64,000 bases of DNA. It comes from Synechococcus sp. CS-1331 (GTDB lineage: Bacteria; Cyanobacteriota; Cyanobacteriia; PCC-6307; Cyanobiaceae). Shown piece after piece: positions 30,108 to 39,836 of this stretch (the first letter of the stretch is position 1; each line of letters begins with the position of its first letter). The notes under the pieces were generated by a model. That model saw only the letters and a list, made by a program, of their open reading frames with translations, was not told where the DNA came from and did not search any database. Location: positions 93,370 through 157,369 of the forward strand of contig JAHLYQ010000044.1 of NCBI GenBank assembly GCA_025127975.1, written 5' to 3'. Position numbers and translations under genes: made by a program.

Positions 30108-30776
30108 TCAGCCCCGCAGCGCCTGGGCCAGGGCCACGCCGCGGCTGGTGCCCAACCTGGTGGCACCGGCCTCCACCAGGGCCAGGGCCTGCTCGAGGCT
30201 GGCGATGCCACCGGAGGCCTTGATGGCCGCGCGCCCCCTGGCCAAATCCCGCAGCTGCCCTACCTGCTCCACGGTCACCGGCGGCCCGAAACCACTGCCG
30301 GTCTTGAGGAAGCGGGCGCCGGCATCGATGCTGATCTCCACCAGCAGGGCCAGGGCCTCGGGATCGAGCCGCCCGACCTCCAGGATCACCTTCACCGGCA
30401 GGCCCAGCTCGCAGATCGCGGCGAGTTCGTCGTGGATCGGTGTGCTGCTGCGATCCGCCAAAGACCCGAAATCGGGCACCACGTCGAGTTCGTCGGCACC
30501 CGCTGCCGCCGCGGCCTCAGCCTCAGCCTGCTTCACCCCTGCCGGCACGGCCCCAAAGGGGAAGCCCACGACGGCAATCAGTTGGGGGGTAGGGCCCTTC
30601 CCTTCCCGGGGCAGCTGGTCCCTGGCGGTGGCCACCCAGCGGGAGGCGACGCACACCCCGGCAAAGCCGAAGTGGCGCGCTTCCGAGCAGCACTGCAGGA
30701 TTGCGGCTGTGCCCTGGTGTGGGTCCAGCAGGGCATGGTCGATCAGGGGGGCCAGGTCGGGTCGTTCTGCCCTCAT
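30108..30776 (-). CDS. deoC: Deoxyribose-phosphate aldolase
   Basis: Class I aldolase that splits 2-deoxyribose-5-phosphate, 222 residues. Schiff-base Lys lies in FLKTGSGFGPP, and VCVASRWVATA, DVVPDFGSL and KVILEVGRL are family segments. A second catalytic Lys lies in AAIKASGGI. Its start overlaps the hpf stop by 4 bases. Confidence 0.94.
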   Translation of the reverse strand: MRAERPDLAPLIDHALLDPHQGTAAILQCCSEARHFGFAGVCVASRWVATARDQLPREGKGPTPQLIAVVGFPFGAVPAGVKQAEAEAAAAAGADELDVVPDFGSLADRSSTPIHDELAAICELGLPVKVILEVGRLDPEALALLVEISIDAGARFLKTGSGFGPPVTVEQVGQLRDLARGRAAIKASGGIASLEQALALVEAGATRLGTSRGVALAQALRG

Positions 30777-31363
30777 GCCTCCTTGGCCTGGATCACGCCG
30801 AACCCCCCGTGGTTGCGGCGGTAGGCCACCTGGATCTGGCCGCTGGCTGAGTCGCGGAATACGTAGAAATCGTGGTCGATCAGCTCCAGCTGGTGCAGGG
30901 CGTCATCCAGGCTCATCGGCGGCATGGTGAAGTACTTGCGCCGTACGCCCGGGCTGGGCAGTTCCGGCTCCTTGCCATCCACCAGGGTGCTCCCAGGTGG
31001 CGGCAGATTGGCGGCGGCGCCTGCCTCCTCGTCGCGGGCCGAGCGGTGCACGGGCCCCTGGCTCTGTTCCTGGATGCGGTCTTTGTAGCGGTGCAGCTGG
31101 CGGCTGAGCTTGCTGGCGACCAGGTCGATGCTGGCGTAGAGGTTGTCGCTGCGCTCCTGGGCGCGGATCACGGTGCCGTTGGCAAACATCGTGACCTCGA
31201 CCGTTTGCTGCGGCACCCGGGGGTTGCGGGCTACCGACAGGTGGACGTCGGCCTCCTTGACGAGGCCTTCAAAGTGGTGAATGGCTCGGCTCAGCTTGGT
31301 TTCGGTGTACTCCCGGATGGCGGGAGTGACGTCAAGATTGCGGCCATGGATCAGCAGTTTCAT
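30773..31363 (-). CDS. hpf: Long-form ribosome hibernation factor HPF (LrtA)
   Basis: 196-residue protein, the long form. The N-terminal S30AE domain (about 1-100) is seen in LLIHGRNLDVTPAIREYTETKL and VEVTMFANGTVIRAQE. The C-terminal dimerisation domain includes RRKYFTMPPMSLDDALHQLEL and FYVFRDSASGQIQVAYRR. It dimerises ribosomes in resting cells. In cyanobacteria the gene is called lrtA (light-repressed transcript), so regulation by darkness or energy state is expected. It heads a five-gene operon and is divergent from lipB across 51 bases. Confidence 0.95.
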   Translation of the reverse strand: MKLLIHGRNLDVTPAIREYTETKLSRAIHHFEGLVKEADVHLSVARNPRVPQQTVEVTMFANGTVIRAQERSDNLYASIDLVASKLSRQLHRYKDRIQEQSQGPVHRSARDEEAGAAANLPPPGSTLVDGKEPELPSPGVRRKYFTMPPMSLDDALHQLELIDHDFYVFRDSASGQIQVAYRRNHGGFGVIQAKEA

Positions 31364-31414
31364 CAGATGGCAACCGCCTCAGGTGCTCTTGTGCACCAAC
31401 GCTAAGAACGGCTT

Positions 31415-32098
31415 GTGATAAGCCCCAACCTCGATGCAATCCTTTTTGAAGCGACGGGTCCCGTGCCGTTCGAACGGGCCTGGGCCGCCCAGCGCCAGCT
31501 GCAGCAGCGGCTGCTGGACCATCCCGAGGGCCCTGACGCCGTGCTCTTGCTTGAGCATGAGCCCTGCTACACCCTGGGCCGCGGCGCCTCTGAGGCCTTC
31601 CTGCGCTTCGATCCCGCCGCCCCGCCCCTGCCCCTGCACCGCATTGACCGCGGTGGCGAGGTGACCCACCACGCCCCGGGCCAGCTGGTGCTCTATCCGG
31701 TACTCAATTTGCAGCGCCACGGCGCTGACCTGCACCTTTACCTGCGCCAGCTGGAGCAGGTGGTGATCGATGTGCTGGCAGGCCTGGATCTCTACGGCGA
31801 GCGGATCGATGGGCTCACCGGGGTCTGGCTGGAGGGCCGCAAGGTGGCGGCGATCGGCGTTGGGGCCCGGCGCTGGATCAGCCAGCACGGCCTGGCCCTG
31901 AATGTGGATGGCAACCTGGCCGGCTTTGCTGCGGTGGTGCCCTGCGGCCTGGGCGATCGCGGCGTGGGGCGCCTGGTGGATTGGCTGCCGGGGCTCAACT
32001 CCCAGCAGCTGCGCCGACCATTGCTGGAGGCTTTTGCCAGCCGTTTTGGCCTGGTGCTGCGGCCCCCTGGCCCCCAGGAGGAGGTGTTCAAGCTGTGA
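31415..32098 (+). CDS. lipB: Octanoyl-ACP:protein octanoyltransferase
   Basis: First step of lipoate attachment, transferring octanoyl to apo-proteins such as the PdhC lipoyl domain encoded 4.5 kb downstream. 227 residues from GTG at 31415. Catalytic Cys in [11 protein letters not shown] and Lys in [17 protein letters not shown] are present, along with [14 protein letters not shown]. The stop overlaps the start of the ABC fusion gene (GTGA). Confidence 0.94.
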   Translation: MISPNLDAILFEATGPVPFERAWAAQRQLQQRLLDHPEGPDAVLLLEHEPCYTLGRGASEAFLRFDPAAPPLPLHRIDRGGEVTHHAPGQLVLYPVLNLQRHGADLHLYLRQLEQVVIDVLAGLDLYGERIDGLTGVWLEGRKVAAIGVGARRWISQHGLALNVDGNLAGFAAVVPCGLGDRGVGRLVDWLPGLNSQQLRRPLLEAFASRFGLVLRPPGPQEEVFKL

Positions 32099-33645
32099 CT
32101 GCTGAGCTGGCCAGGGAAATTATTTTTCGCAGCGGCGAACACCTTGTTCTGGTGGCTTCCAGTGTGGCGCTGGCCCTGCTGATCGCCCTGCCCCTGGGGC
32201 TGGCGATTCAGGCGCATCCCCGCTGGCGCCGCCTGGTGCTGGGGCTGGCCAATGCCGTGCAGACCATCCCCAGCCTGGCGATCTTTGGATTGCTGCTCAC
32301 CGTGCCCCTGCTCGGTGGCATTGGCTCCACGCCGGCGGTGGTGGCCCTCACCCTCTACGCCTTGCTGCCCCTGCTGCGCGGTCTGCTCACCGGGCTCCAA
32401 CAGGTTCCGCCCGGGCTGAAGCAGGCCGGGCAGGCCCTGGGGCTCAGTGGCGGCCAGGTGTTGCGCTACGTGGAGCTGCCGCTGGCCCTGCCCAGCCTGA
32501 TGGCGGGCCTGCGGGTGGCTGCCGTGATCTCCGTGGGGGTGGCCACGATCGGCGCGGCGATTGGTGCCGGTGGTTTGGGGGTATTCATCTTCCGGGGCAT
32601 CGCCACGGTGAACAACACCCTGCTGCTGGCCGGGGCGCTGCCGGCGGCGGCCATTGCCCTGGCTGCCGATGCCTGCCTGGGTGCCCTCGAGACACACCTG
32701 ACCCAGGGGTCGCGGCAGCCACGCCCCAGGCCATGGCTCCGGCGGCGGTGGGCCCTGGCGTCGGCCCTGATTGGCGCGGCCCTGCTTGCCATCGTCCTCG
32801 GCTGGCATCAGCTGGCCCCTCCGGGCCCTGCCGGCTTGGTGGTGATCGGGGCCAAGGGTTTTACCGAACAGCAGTTGCTCGGTGAACTGCTGGCCCAGGA
32901 GATTGAAGAACACACTTCGCTGCAGGTGCGGCGCGAATTCAGCCTTGGCAGCACCTTTCTCTGCCATGAGGCCGTGCGTCAGGGCCGGGTCGATGGCTAC
33001 GTCGAATACACCGGCACGGCCTGGTCGGTGATCCTCAAGCAGCCCTCGGGCCCCGGCGCCAGCGACCGGGCCAGCCTCTGGAACCGTGCTCGCCGGCTTT
33101 ACGCCGAGCGCTACGGGCTGCGGATGTTCCCCTCGCTTGGCTTCGAGAACACCTTTGCGATTTTGATCCGCCGGGCCCAGGGGCAGCAACTCGGGCTCCG
33201 GACCATCAGCCAGGCGGTGCTGCCGGCCCGCCGTTGGCGGGCCGCCTTCGGCTACGAGTTTCTCAACCGGGGCGACGGCTACCCGGGCCTGGAGAGCCGC
33301 TATGGCCTGCGTTTCGCCGCGCCTCCCACGGCCATGGATCTGGGCCTCACCTACCGGGCCCTGGCCGACGGCCGGGTGGATCTGATTGCAGGCGACAGCA
33401 CCAGCGGCCTGATTCCCGCCCTGAAGCTGCAGGTGCTGCTGGACGACCGCCACTACTTCCCCGCCTATGACGCGGTCCCCGTCTTCAACGCCGTAAGCCT
33501 GGAGCGCCATCCGGAGCTGGTGCCGGTGCTGGAGAACTTGGCGGGCCGCATCTCGGCCGTCACCATGCAACAGCTCAATGCCGCGGTGGATCTGGAGCAC
33601 CAGAGCCCCGAACTGGTGGTGCGCCGCTGGCGGCAGGATCACTGA
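32095..33645 (+). CDS. ABC permease fused to a quaternary-amine-type binding protein
   Basis: 516 residues from GTG 32095, overlapping the lipB stop. Residues about 1-205 form an OpuCB/ProW-like permease with five or six membrane helices and the EAA-type loop around [24 protein letters not shown] further helix (about 220-238) leads to an OpuAC/ProX-type substrate-binding domain (about 248-516) starting [20 protein letters not shown], with [11 protein letters not shown] and [13 protein letters not shown]. The protein delivers its own tethered receptor to the periplasm, as in EgtU-type and some osmoprotectant importers. No ATPase gene is adjacent. Substrate could be betaine-like, choline or ergothioneine; not decidable here. 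Confidence 0.85.
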   Translation: MTAELAREIIFRSGEHLVLVASSVALALLIALPLGLAIQAHPRWRRLVLGLANAVQTIPSLAIFGLLLTVPLLGGIGSTPAVVALTLYALLPLLRGLLTGLQQVPPGLKQAGQALGLSGGQVLRYVELPLALPSLMAGLRVAAVISVGVATIGAAIGAGGLGVFIFRGIATVNNTLLLAGALPAAAIALAADACLGALETHLTQGSRQPRPRPWLRRRWALASALIGAALLAIVLGWHQLAPPGPAGLVVIGAKGFTEQQLLGELLAQEIEEHTSLQVRREFSLGSTFLCHEAVRQGRVDGYVEYTGTAWSVILKQPSGPGASDRASLWNRARRLYAERYGLRMFPSLGFENTFAILIRRAQGQQLGLRTISQAVLPARRWRAAFGYEFLNRGDGYPGLESRYGLRFAAPPTAMDLGLTYRALADGRVDLIAGDSTSGLIPALKLQVLLDDRHYFPAYDAVPVFNAVSLERHPELVPVLENLAGRISAVTMQQLNAAVDLEHQSPELVVRRWRQDH

Positions 33646-33670
33646 ACAGGCCCCTCCCAGGCAGGATGGC

Positions 33671-35662
33671 GTGCGCCCCAGGGGTGTTAACACTGCGGCA
33701 AGCCCTACCGATTCCACCGCCGTGGCCCGCGCCGCCTCCCCCGCTGAAATCCATTGGAGCGGCAGTCGCCGCGATCGCCAGGCCCTGGCCCAGCGGGCCG
33801 ACTGGAGCGGCATCACCGGGCTGGAGCAGCTCTGGCCCGTGCTGGCAGAGCGCCACGGCGATGCCCTGGCCCTGGAGGCCCCCCACGCCGCCACGCCTGA
33901 GCAGTTCAGCTACCGCCAGCTGCACCAGTGCATCGAGCAGGCCGCAGCAGCCTTCGCTGGCCTGGGGGTGGGCGGCGGGCATGTGGTGGCCCTTTTCGCC
34001 GAAAACAGTCCCCGCTGGCTCCAGGTTGACCAGGGGTTGATGCGGGCCGGTGCCGCCGACGCGGTGCGGGGCAGCGCCGCCCCTGTGGAGGAGCTGCGTT
34101 ACATCCTGGAAGACTCCGGTGCCAGCGGCCTGGTGGTGGAATCGGCGGCCCTGCTCGCCAAGCTCGACCTCGCCGCTGAGGTGTGGGCCCGGTTGCGCTT
34201 CGTGTTGGTGCTGGAGGGGGAGCGGGGCGACGGGGTGCCGGCGGTGCCCTGCCTGGGCTGGGGCGAGCTACTCGAGCGGGGGGCGACGGCATTGGCCTGC
34301 GGCCGGCCGGCTCCGCCCCCGCCACGGGATGGGGCCCGCCTCGCCACCATCCTCTACACCTCCGGCACCACCGGGCAGCCCAAGGGCGTGCCCCTGAGCC
34401 AGGCAAACCTGCTGCACCAGCTGCGCCACCTGGGGGTGGCCGTGGCCCCCCGGCCCGGCGAGAGGGCAGTGAGCGTGCTGCCGATCTGGCACTCCTACGA
34501 GCGCAGCGCCGAATACTTCCTGCTTTCCTGCGGCTGCCGGCAGACCTACACCACCCTCAAGCAGCTGCGCGCCGACCTGCAGCGGGTGCGCCCCCAATAT
34601 CTGATCAGCGTGCCGCGCCTGTGGGAGGCCCTGCTCTCCGGCTTCGAAGATGCCCTGGCGGCCATGCCGGTGTCGCGGCAGCGGTTGCTGCGAGCTGCCC
34701 TGGCCAACAGCCGCGCCTTCGGGCAGAGGCGCCGCCAGGCCCTGGATCTCACCCTCACGCCGGAGAACTGGCCAGCGCGGCTGGGTGCGGCGGTGGTGGC
34801 CCTGCTGCGCTGGCCCCTGCACCGGCTGGCGGCGGCGCTGCTGTGGCCCAAGCTGCGCCAGCAACTGGTGGGTGGCCGGCTGCGCACGGCGATCAGCGGT
34901 GGGGGCGCCCTGGCTCTGCACGTGGATGGCTTCTTCGAGGCGATCGGTATCGAGCTGCTGGTGGGCTATGGCCTCACCGAAACCAGCCCGGTGCTCACCT
35001 GCCGCCGCAGCTGGTGCAATCGCCGTGGCAGTGCCGGCCAGCCCCTGCCGGACACTGAACTGCGGATCGTGGAAAGCGAAACCGGCACGCCCCTTCTTGT
35101 GGGTCAGCGGGGCCGGGTTCTGGCCCGGGGGCCCCAGGTGATGGCTGGCTACTGGCACAAGCCCGAGGCCACCGCGGCGGTGTTTGCCAAGGAGGGCTGG
35201 TTTGACACCGGCGACCTGGGCCAGCTACTGGCCGATGGCTCCCTGGTGCTCACGGGCCGGGCCAAGGACACGATCGTGCTCAGCAGTGGCGAGAACATCG
35301 AGCCCGGCCCCCTGGAGGAGGCCCTGGTGGCCAGCCCCCTGATCGAACAGGTGATGGTGGTGGGGCAAGACCGCAAGCAGCTCGGCGGCCTGCTGGTGCC
35401 CAGGGCCGAGGCCCTGGCGGCCTTCGCCGCCGCCGCTGGCGATCTGGGCGATGTCGCCCTGTTGCGGGCCCTTGTGCGCGAGTGCAACCGGCTGCTGGCC
35501 TCGCGCCCCGGCTCCCGGCCTGAGGAGCGCCTGGCCGGCGTCGCCCTGGTGGAGCCCTTCACGCTGGAGAACGGCCTGCTCACCCAGACCCTCAAGCAGC
35601 GCCGCGATCGCATCGCTGAGCGGGATGCCAGCTGGATCGACGCCATCTACGCCCCTCGCTGA
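33671..35662 (+). CDS. aas: AMP-dependent acyl-activating enzyme (acyl-ACP/acyl-CoA synthetase)
   Basis: About 660 residues. The adenylation signature ILYTSGTTGQPKGVPLS, the VGYGLTETSP motif, the YWHKPEATAAVF and GWFDTGDLG segments, and VLSSGENIEPGPLEEAL place it in the ANL long-chain fatty acid group. In cyanobacteria the homologue recycles free fatty acids released from membranes by attaching them to ACP. The start is uncertain: GTG 33671 has AGGA nearby, and GTG 33722 is the alternative. It follows the ABC fusion on the same strand. Confidence 0.88.
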   Translation: MRPRGVNTAASPTDSTAVARAASPAEIHWSGSRRDRQALAQRADWSGITGLEQLWPVLAERHGDALALEAPHAATPEQFSYRQLHQCIEQAAAAFAGLGVGGGHVVALFAENSPRWLQVDQGLMRAGAADAVRGSAAPVEELRYILEDSGASGLVVESAALLAKLDLAAEVWARLRFVLVLEGERGDGVPAVPCLGWGELLERGATALACGRPAPPPPRDGARLATILYTSGTTGQPKGVPLSQANLLHQLRHLGVAVAPRPGERAVSVLPIWHSYERSAEYFLLSCGCRQTYTTLKQLRADLQRVRPQYLISVPRLWEALLSGFEDALAAMPVSRQRLLRAALANSRAFGQRRRQALDLTLTPENWPARLGAAVVALLRWPLHRLAAALLWPKLRQQLVGGRLRTAISGGGALALHVDGFFEAIGIELLVGYGLTETSPVLTCRRSWCNRRGSAGQPLPDTELRIVESETGTPLLVGQRGRVLARGPQVMAGYWHKPEATAAVFAKEGWFDTGDLGQLLADGSLVLTGRAKDTIVLSSGENIEPGPLEEALVASPLIEQVMVVGQDRKQLGGLLVPRAEALAAFAAAAGDLGDVALLRALVRECNRLLASRPGSRPEERLAGVALVEPFTLENGLLTQTLKQRRDRIAERDASWIDAIYAPR

Positions 35663-35730
35663 GGTGCGGCCAACCGGCCGTTGACCCAGGTGCGCCTGGC
35701 TGACAGCCTGGGCGCTGCTTTGCACTTCCC

Positions 35731-36171
35731 ATGGCCGACGCCACCCTCACGATCAAGCGCAGCATCACCGTGCGGGCAGTGGTGACTCCCCGCTGGAAGG
35801 AGGACGCCGAGCGCGAGCTCAGTAATGCCATCGCCAACGTCGATGGCCAGCTTTCCCAGCTGGAGCAGGAGGGCCAGCAGCTGATCGATGAGATTCGCCG
35901 CCAGAGCGCCAATCCCCTCGACCCCCGGGTGCAGGAGCAGGTGGGGTCGGTGCAGGAGCAGGTGGCCAGCAAGCGGGCTGAACTGGATGAGCAGAAACGC
36001 CAGATGCTTGAGCAGCAGCGTCAGGTGCGCGAACTCGAGATGGAGCAGATCGTCGAGCAGGGGCAGATTGAGAGTCTCTGTGAGGTGCGGGTGGGCGACA
36101 ACCTGGTGGAGAAACTGCAGGCTGCCGTGCTGGTGCGCGACGGCTTGATCGAGGCGATTGAGGCCAGCTGA
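35731..36171 (+). CDS. YlqD-like coiled-coil protein
   Basis: 146 residues. A short N-terminal beta segment (TLTIKRSITVRAVVTPRWKE) leads into a long coiled coil (about 28-115, very rich in Gln and Glu). The C-terminal part EVRVGDNLVEKLQAAVLVRDG is beta-like. This layout matches the YlqD family found in Firmicutes and cyanobacteria, of unknown function. It ends the lipB-to-YlqD run and is 68 bases after the acyl-activating enzyme. Confidence 0.72.
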   Translation: MADATLTIKRSITVRAVVTPRWKEDAERELSNAIANVDGQLSQLEQEGQQLIDEIRRQSANPLDPRVQEQVGSVQEQVASKRAELDEQKRQMLEQQRQVRELEMEQIVEQGQIESLCEVRVGDNLVEKLQAAVLVRDGLIEAIEAS

Positions 36172-36207
36172 GCTCGATCGCCCTTGCCTGCTTGGGCGCC
36201 GTCACCC

Positions 36208-36339
36208 CTATTTCTTGCTGCCCTCCAGATTGGTGTCGGAGCTGTTCTGGTGCCCGTTGATGTGCTTCTCGCAGGCACTCGCGCTCAGACCAATAAGGAC
36301 TGCCGTGGCGCTCAGGGCAAGCAGGAACAGGCGTTTCAT
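36208..36339 (-). CDS. Tiny secreted or lipoprotein-like peptide
   Basis: 43 residues: MKRLFLLALS then a hydrophobic stretch ending GLSASAC, then a short polar tail (CEKHINGHQNSSDTN and a basic end). The Ala-Ser-Ala-Cys resembles a lipobox or signal-peptidase site with Cys at 23. The longer upstream frame (to 36558) has no such order, so the Met at 36339 is preferred. It is convergent with the YlqD gene. It looks like a real small cyanobacterial exported peptide; function unknown. Confidence 0.55.
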   Translation of the reverse strand: MKRLFLLALSATAVLIGLSASACEKHINGHQNSSDTNLEGSKK

Positions 36340-36572
36340 CGTGGGGCTAGGAGCTGGTGGGAGCCTATCGGCAGATCGGTAATTGTGCCCGGGGTGTGCG
36401 GGCGTTCCCACCGGTGCTTGGCCGGCAGACCGCTTGTGGAGATTGCCTTTGTGGGGTTTTGACGGCGTTTTAGAGTCCCCCCACACCCCCGGCTCTGACC
36501 CATCTCCCCTGTTGGAGAAAAGTTGGCACAAGGGTTGGAACACCTCTTCAAAAGGCAAGCGGGCACTGGTTT

Positions 36573-37919
36573 ATGGCAACCCACGAAATCTTCATGCCCG
36601 CCCTCTCCTCCACCATGACGGAGGGCAAGATCGTGGAGTGGCTCAAGCAGCCCGGCGACAAGGTGGAGCGGGGCGAGTCCGTGCTTGTTGTCGAGAGTGA
36701 CAAGGCCGATATGGACGTGGAGTCTTTTAACGAGGGTTACCTGGCTGCCGTTCTGATGCCTGCCGGCGGCACGGCTCCGGTGGGCGAGACCATTGGCCTG
36801 ATCGTGGAGACCGAGGCCGAGATTGCTGCCGCTGCTGCCAAGGCACCGGTGGTGCCCGCTGCTGCTGTTGCTCCTGCATCCGCGCCTGCTCCAGTGGCGG
36901 CCCCAGCTGTTGCTTCAGTAACTCCCCAAGCAGTTGCCCCAGTAACGGCTCCATTAGTTGCCCCAGTACTGGCGGCCCCGGCCGCCACGGCCAGCGGCCG
37001 GGTGGTGGCATCGCCCCGGGCCAAGAAGCTCGCCAGCCAGCTCGGCGTGGACCTGGCCGGCCTGCGCGGCAGTGGTCCCCATGGCCGGATCCAGGCCGAC
37101 GACGTGCTGGCCGCCACCGGTCAACCGATCACGGTGCCCCGAGTGGCCGAGGGATCCGGCCCGGCTGTTATGGCTGCTCCGCTCGGAAATGGCGCCAGCT
37201 CACCGGCGCCGGCGCCCGCCGGTGAGGCCTTCGGGCGTCCTGGCGAGAGCGTCGGCTTCAACACCCTCCAGAACGCAGTCAACCGCAACATGGTGGCCAG
37301 CCTGGCGGTGCCCTGCTTCCGAGTGGGCTACACCATAACCACCACCAAGCTCGATTCCCTCTACAAGCAGCTCAAGCCCAAGGGCGTCACCATGACTGCC
37401 CTGCTGGCAAAGGCCGTGGGCGTGGTGTTGGCCCGCCATCCCCAGGTGAATGCTGCTACCACGGCCGATGCCAGCGCCATGGCCTACCCCGCTGGTGTGA
37501 ATGTGGCCGTGGCCGTGGCCATGGAGGACGGCGGCCTGATCACACCGGTGCTCGCCAACGCTGATACAACCGACATCTATTCGCTGGCCCGCAGCTGGGC
37601 CGATCTGGTGGCCCGGGCCCGCAGCAAGCAGCTGCAGCCACAGGAATACAGCACTGGCACCTTCACCCTCTCCAACCTGGGCATGTTTGGCGTCGACCGC
37701 TTCGACGCGATCTTGCCCCCCGGCACCGGAGCCATCCTGGCGGTGGCTGCTTCGCGGCCCACGGTGGTGGCGGGTAAGGATGGCTCGATCCGGGTTGCCA
37801 GCCAGATGCAGGTGAACCTCACCTGCGACCACCGCGTGATCTACGGCGCCCATGCCGCCGCCTTCCTCAAGGATCTGGCCCAGTTGATCGAAACCAATCC
37901 AGAGAGCCTTGCCCTCTGA
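36573..37919 (+). CDS. pdhC: Pyruvate dehydrogenase E2, dihydrolipoamide acetyltransferase
   Basis: 448 residues. The lipoyl domain at 1-75 has the lipoyl-Lys in VESDKADMDVESF. An Ala/Pro/Val linker (about 85-145) precedes the E3-binding domain (SPRAKKLASQLGVDLAGLRGS, about 146-182). The catalytic domain follows, with the His-containing CDHRVIYGAHAAAFLKDL near the C-terminus. It makes acetyl-CoA for fatty acid synthesis. E1 and E3 genes are not adjacent, as is usual in cyanobacteria. The KimA-like gene starts 5 bases after its stop. Confidence 0.95.
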   Translation: MATHEIFMPALSSTMTEGKIVEWLKQPGDKVERGESVLVVESDKADMDVESFNEGYLAAVLMPAGGTAPVGETIGLIVETEAEIAAAAAKAPVVPAAAVAPASAPAPVAAPAVASVTPQAVAPVTAPLVAPVLAAPAATASGRVVASPRAKKLASQLGVDLAGLRGSGPHGRIQADDVLAATGQPITVPRVAEGSGPAVMAAPLGNGASSPAPAPAGEAFGRPGESVGFNTLQNAVNRNMVASLAVPCFRVGYTITTTKLDSLYKQLKPKGVTMTALLAKAVGVVLARHPQVNAATTADASAMAYPAGVNVAVAVAMEDGGLITPVLANADTTDIYSLARSWADLVARARSKQLQPQEYSTGTFTLSNLGMFGVDRFDAILPPGTGAILAVAASRPTVVAGKDGSIRVASQMQVNLTCDHRVIYGAHAAAFLKDLAQLIETNPESLAL

Positions 37920-37924
37920 ATTTG

Positions 37925-39832
37925 ATGGGATTCAGGCAGGTACGCAAGAGCATCAGCCTCTCACTGGTGGGCAGTCCCTTGCCCACCAGTGCGGCCCATC
38001 AGGAATGCCTGCCAAATGGGCAGGCGATGGCCGTGCTCTCATCCGATGCGTTGTCATCGGTCGCCTACGCCACTGATCAGACCCTGGCGGTGTTGATCCT
38101 GGCCGGCAGCGCGGCCTTGAGCTGGTCGCTGCCGATCACCTTGGCCGTGATCGCCCTTGTGGCGATCGTGGTGCTTTCCTACCAACAGACGCTGCATGCC
38201 TACCCAGACGGCGGCGGTTGTTACATCGTGGCCCGCGCCAACCTCGGCATCACCACGGGCCTGGTGGGGGCAGCAGCGCTGCTGATCGACTATTCACTCA
38301 CGGCTGGCGTGAGCCTGATGGCGGGCACCCAGGCCCTCACCTCCTATCTGCCCGCCTTGCTTCCCTGGCAGGTTCCCATCGCCCTTGTGCTGCTGGTGTT
38401 CGTGGGCTGGATAAACCTGCGCGGCATGAGCGAATCGGGCCGTCTGTTTTCCTTGCCGGTCTTCGCCTTCATAGCCATGGTGGCGCTGCTGGTGGGCTTT
38501 GGCCTCGTGGATCTGGTGTTGCGCCATGGTTTTGTGCCAGAGCCCACTCCACCGGTGCAGGCGATCGCTCCCCTCTCCCTGTTTCTGGTGCTGCGAGCGT
38601 TTTCTTCAGGCTGCTCAGCCATGACCGGCATCGAAGCGATTGCCAACGGTGTGCAGGTGTTCCGCGATCCCGCCGCGGCTAATGCAAGAGCCACCATGGC
38701 GGTAATGGGATTGATCCTTTCGCTGATGTTCCTGGGCATCAGCCTGCTGGCCTGGATGTATGGCGTGGATCCTTCTTCCAATCAGACCACGATGGCGATT
38801 TTGGGCGAGCGGATATTTGGTGCCTCCAACCCGCTTTACCCCGCTCTCCAGCTGTTCACGCTGCTGATCTTGATGTTGGCGGCCAACACCGCTTTTGCCG
38901 ATTTTCCGCGGCTGGGGGCCATGCTGGCCAGCGATAGCCATTTGCCAAGGCTGATGGCATTCCGGGGGGATCGGCTGGTCTTTCAGAACGGCATCCTCGT
39001 GCTGATTGCCCTCGCTGGCCTGATCATCGTGTTCTGCAAAGGGGACACCACGATGGCGATCAATCTCTATGCCGTGGGGGTGTTTCTGGCTTTCACAATC
39101 TCCCAGAGCGGCATGGTCCTCTACTGGCTGCGTCAGCGCGGCTCGGCCTGGCGTTGGCGAGCGCTGATGAACGGTTTTGGGGCCCTGTTCACCGGCCTGG
39201 TGCTGGCTGTCGTGGTGTTTAGCAAGTTCAGCAGTGGCGCCTGGTTGGTGGTACTGCTTATCCCCTCGTTGGTGTGGATTCTGGCCCTGATCAAAAAACG
39301 CTATGGGCGCCTTCAGCATGCCCTTGATTTAGATGAATCCGACGAGGTGATCGAACCGGTTCTGCCGCTGAATTCAGAGGTTTCAATCACCCCTGCGGAC
39401 CCTGGTCAGGGGCCGATTGTGGTTTGCCTTGAGGCATTTGACCGTGCCGCGATTGCTGCGGTGCGCCATGCGTGCAGCATGTCGCGCCAAGTGAGTGTGC
39501 TGTTTGTTTATTCCTCCCATCACAACCCCCAACGGATCAGGGAGCTCTGGGATCGGCAGATCGGCCAGTCTCTGGGAGTAGCCTTAACCCTCAAAGAGAG
39601 TCCCTACGCCTCCTTTATTGATCCGCTGGTGGAGATGGTGCATGCCATCGAGCGCGGTGCCATAGAGGGCAGTCAGCCCGAACAGCGACTCACTGTGCTG
39701 ATGCCCGAAGTCATCAGCACCGGATGGCTGGATGGCCTACTACTCAACCAGAGCGTTGATCTGGTGTCGGCTGCCCTGCGCGATCAAGGGTCCCGCATCT
39801 TCAGCCGCTATCGCTATTACCTCCAGGTCTGA
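37925..39832 (+). CDS. KimA-like APC-family transporter with C-terminal cytosolic domain
   Basis: 635 residues. About 12 hydrophobic segments span residues 45-450, with [16 protein letters not shown] and [14 protein letters not shown] early and [24 protein letters not shown] in helix 6-7. The C-terminal 180 residues are soluble and begin [20 protein letters not shown], like a universal-stress-type domain. This matches the KimA (YdaO) potassium importers of the APC superfamily, some of which are controlled by c-di-AMP. Potassium specificity is inferred from overall similarity. Translation is probably coupled to pdhC. Confidence 0.75.
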   Translation: MGFRQVRKSISLSLVGSPLPTSAAHQECLPNGQAMAVLSSDALSSVAYATDQTLAVLILAGSAALSWSLPITLAVIALVAIVVLSYQQTLHAYPDGGGCYIVARANLGITTGLVGAAALLIDYSLTAGVSLMAGTQALTSYLPALLPWQVPIALVLLVFVGWINLRGMSESGRLFSLPVFAFIAMVALLVGFGLVDLVLRHGFVPEPTPPVQAIAPLSLFLVLRAFSSGCSAMTGIEAIANGVQVFRDPAAANARATMAVMGLILSLMFLGISLLAWMYGVDPSSNQTTMAILGERIFGASNPLYPALQLFTLLILMLAANTAFADFPRLGAMLASDSHLPRLMAFRGDRLVFQNGILVLIALAGLIIVFCKGDTTMAINLYAVGVFLAFTISQSGMVLYWLRQRGSAWRWRALMNGFGALFTGLVLAVVVFSKFSSGAWLVVLLIPSLVWILALIKKRYGRLQHALDLDESDEVIEPVLPLNSEVSITPADPGQGPIVVCLEAFDRAAIAAVRHACSMSRQVSVLFVYSSHHNPQRIRELWDRQIGQSLGVALTLKESPYASFIDPLVEMVHAIERGAIEGSQPEQRLTVLMPEVISTGWLDGLLLNQSVDLVSAALRDQGSRIFSRYRYYLQV

Positions 39833-39836
39833 TCCT

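Noticed and set aside
31792-33894. 700-codon open frame on the minus strand
   Set aside because: Antisense to lipB and the ABC fusion, both well identified. Composition is low-complexity.
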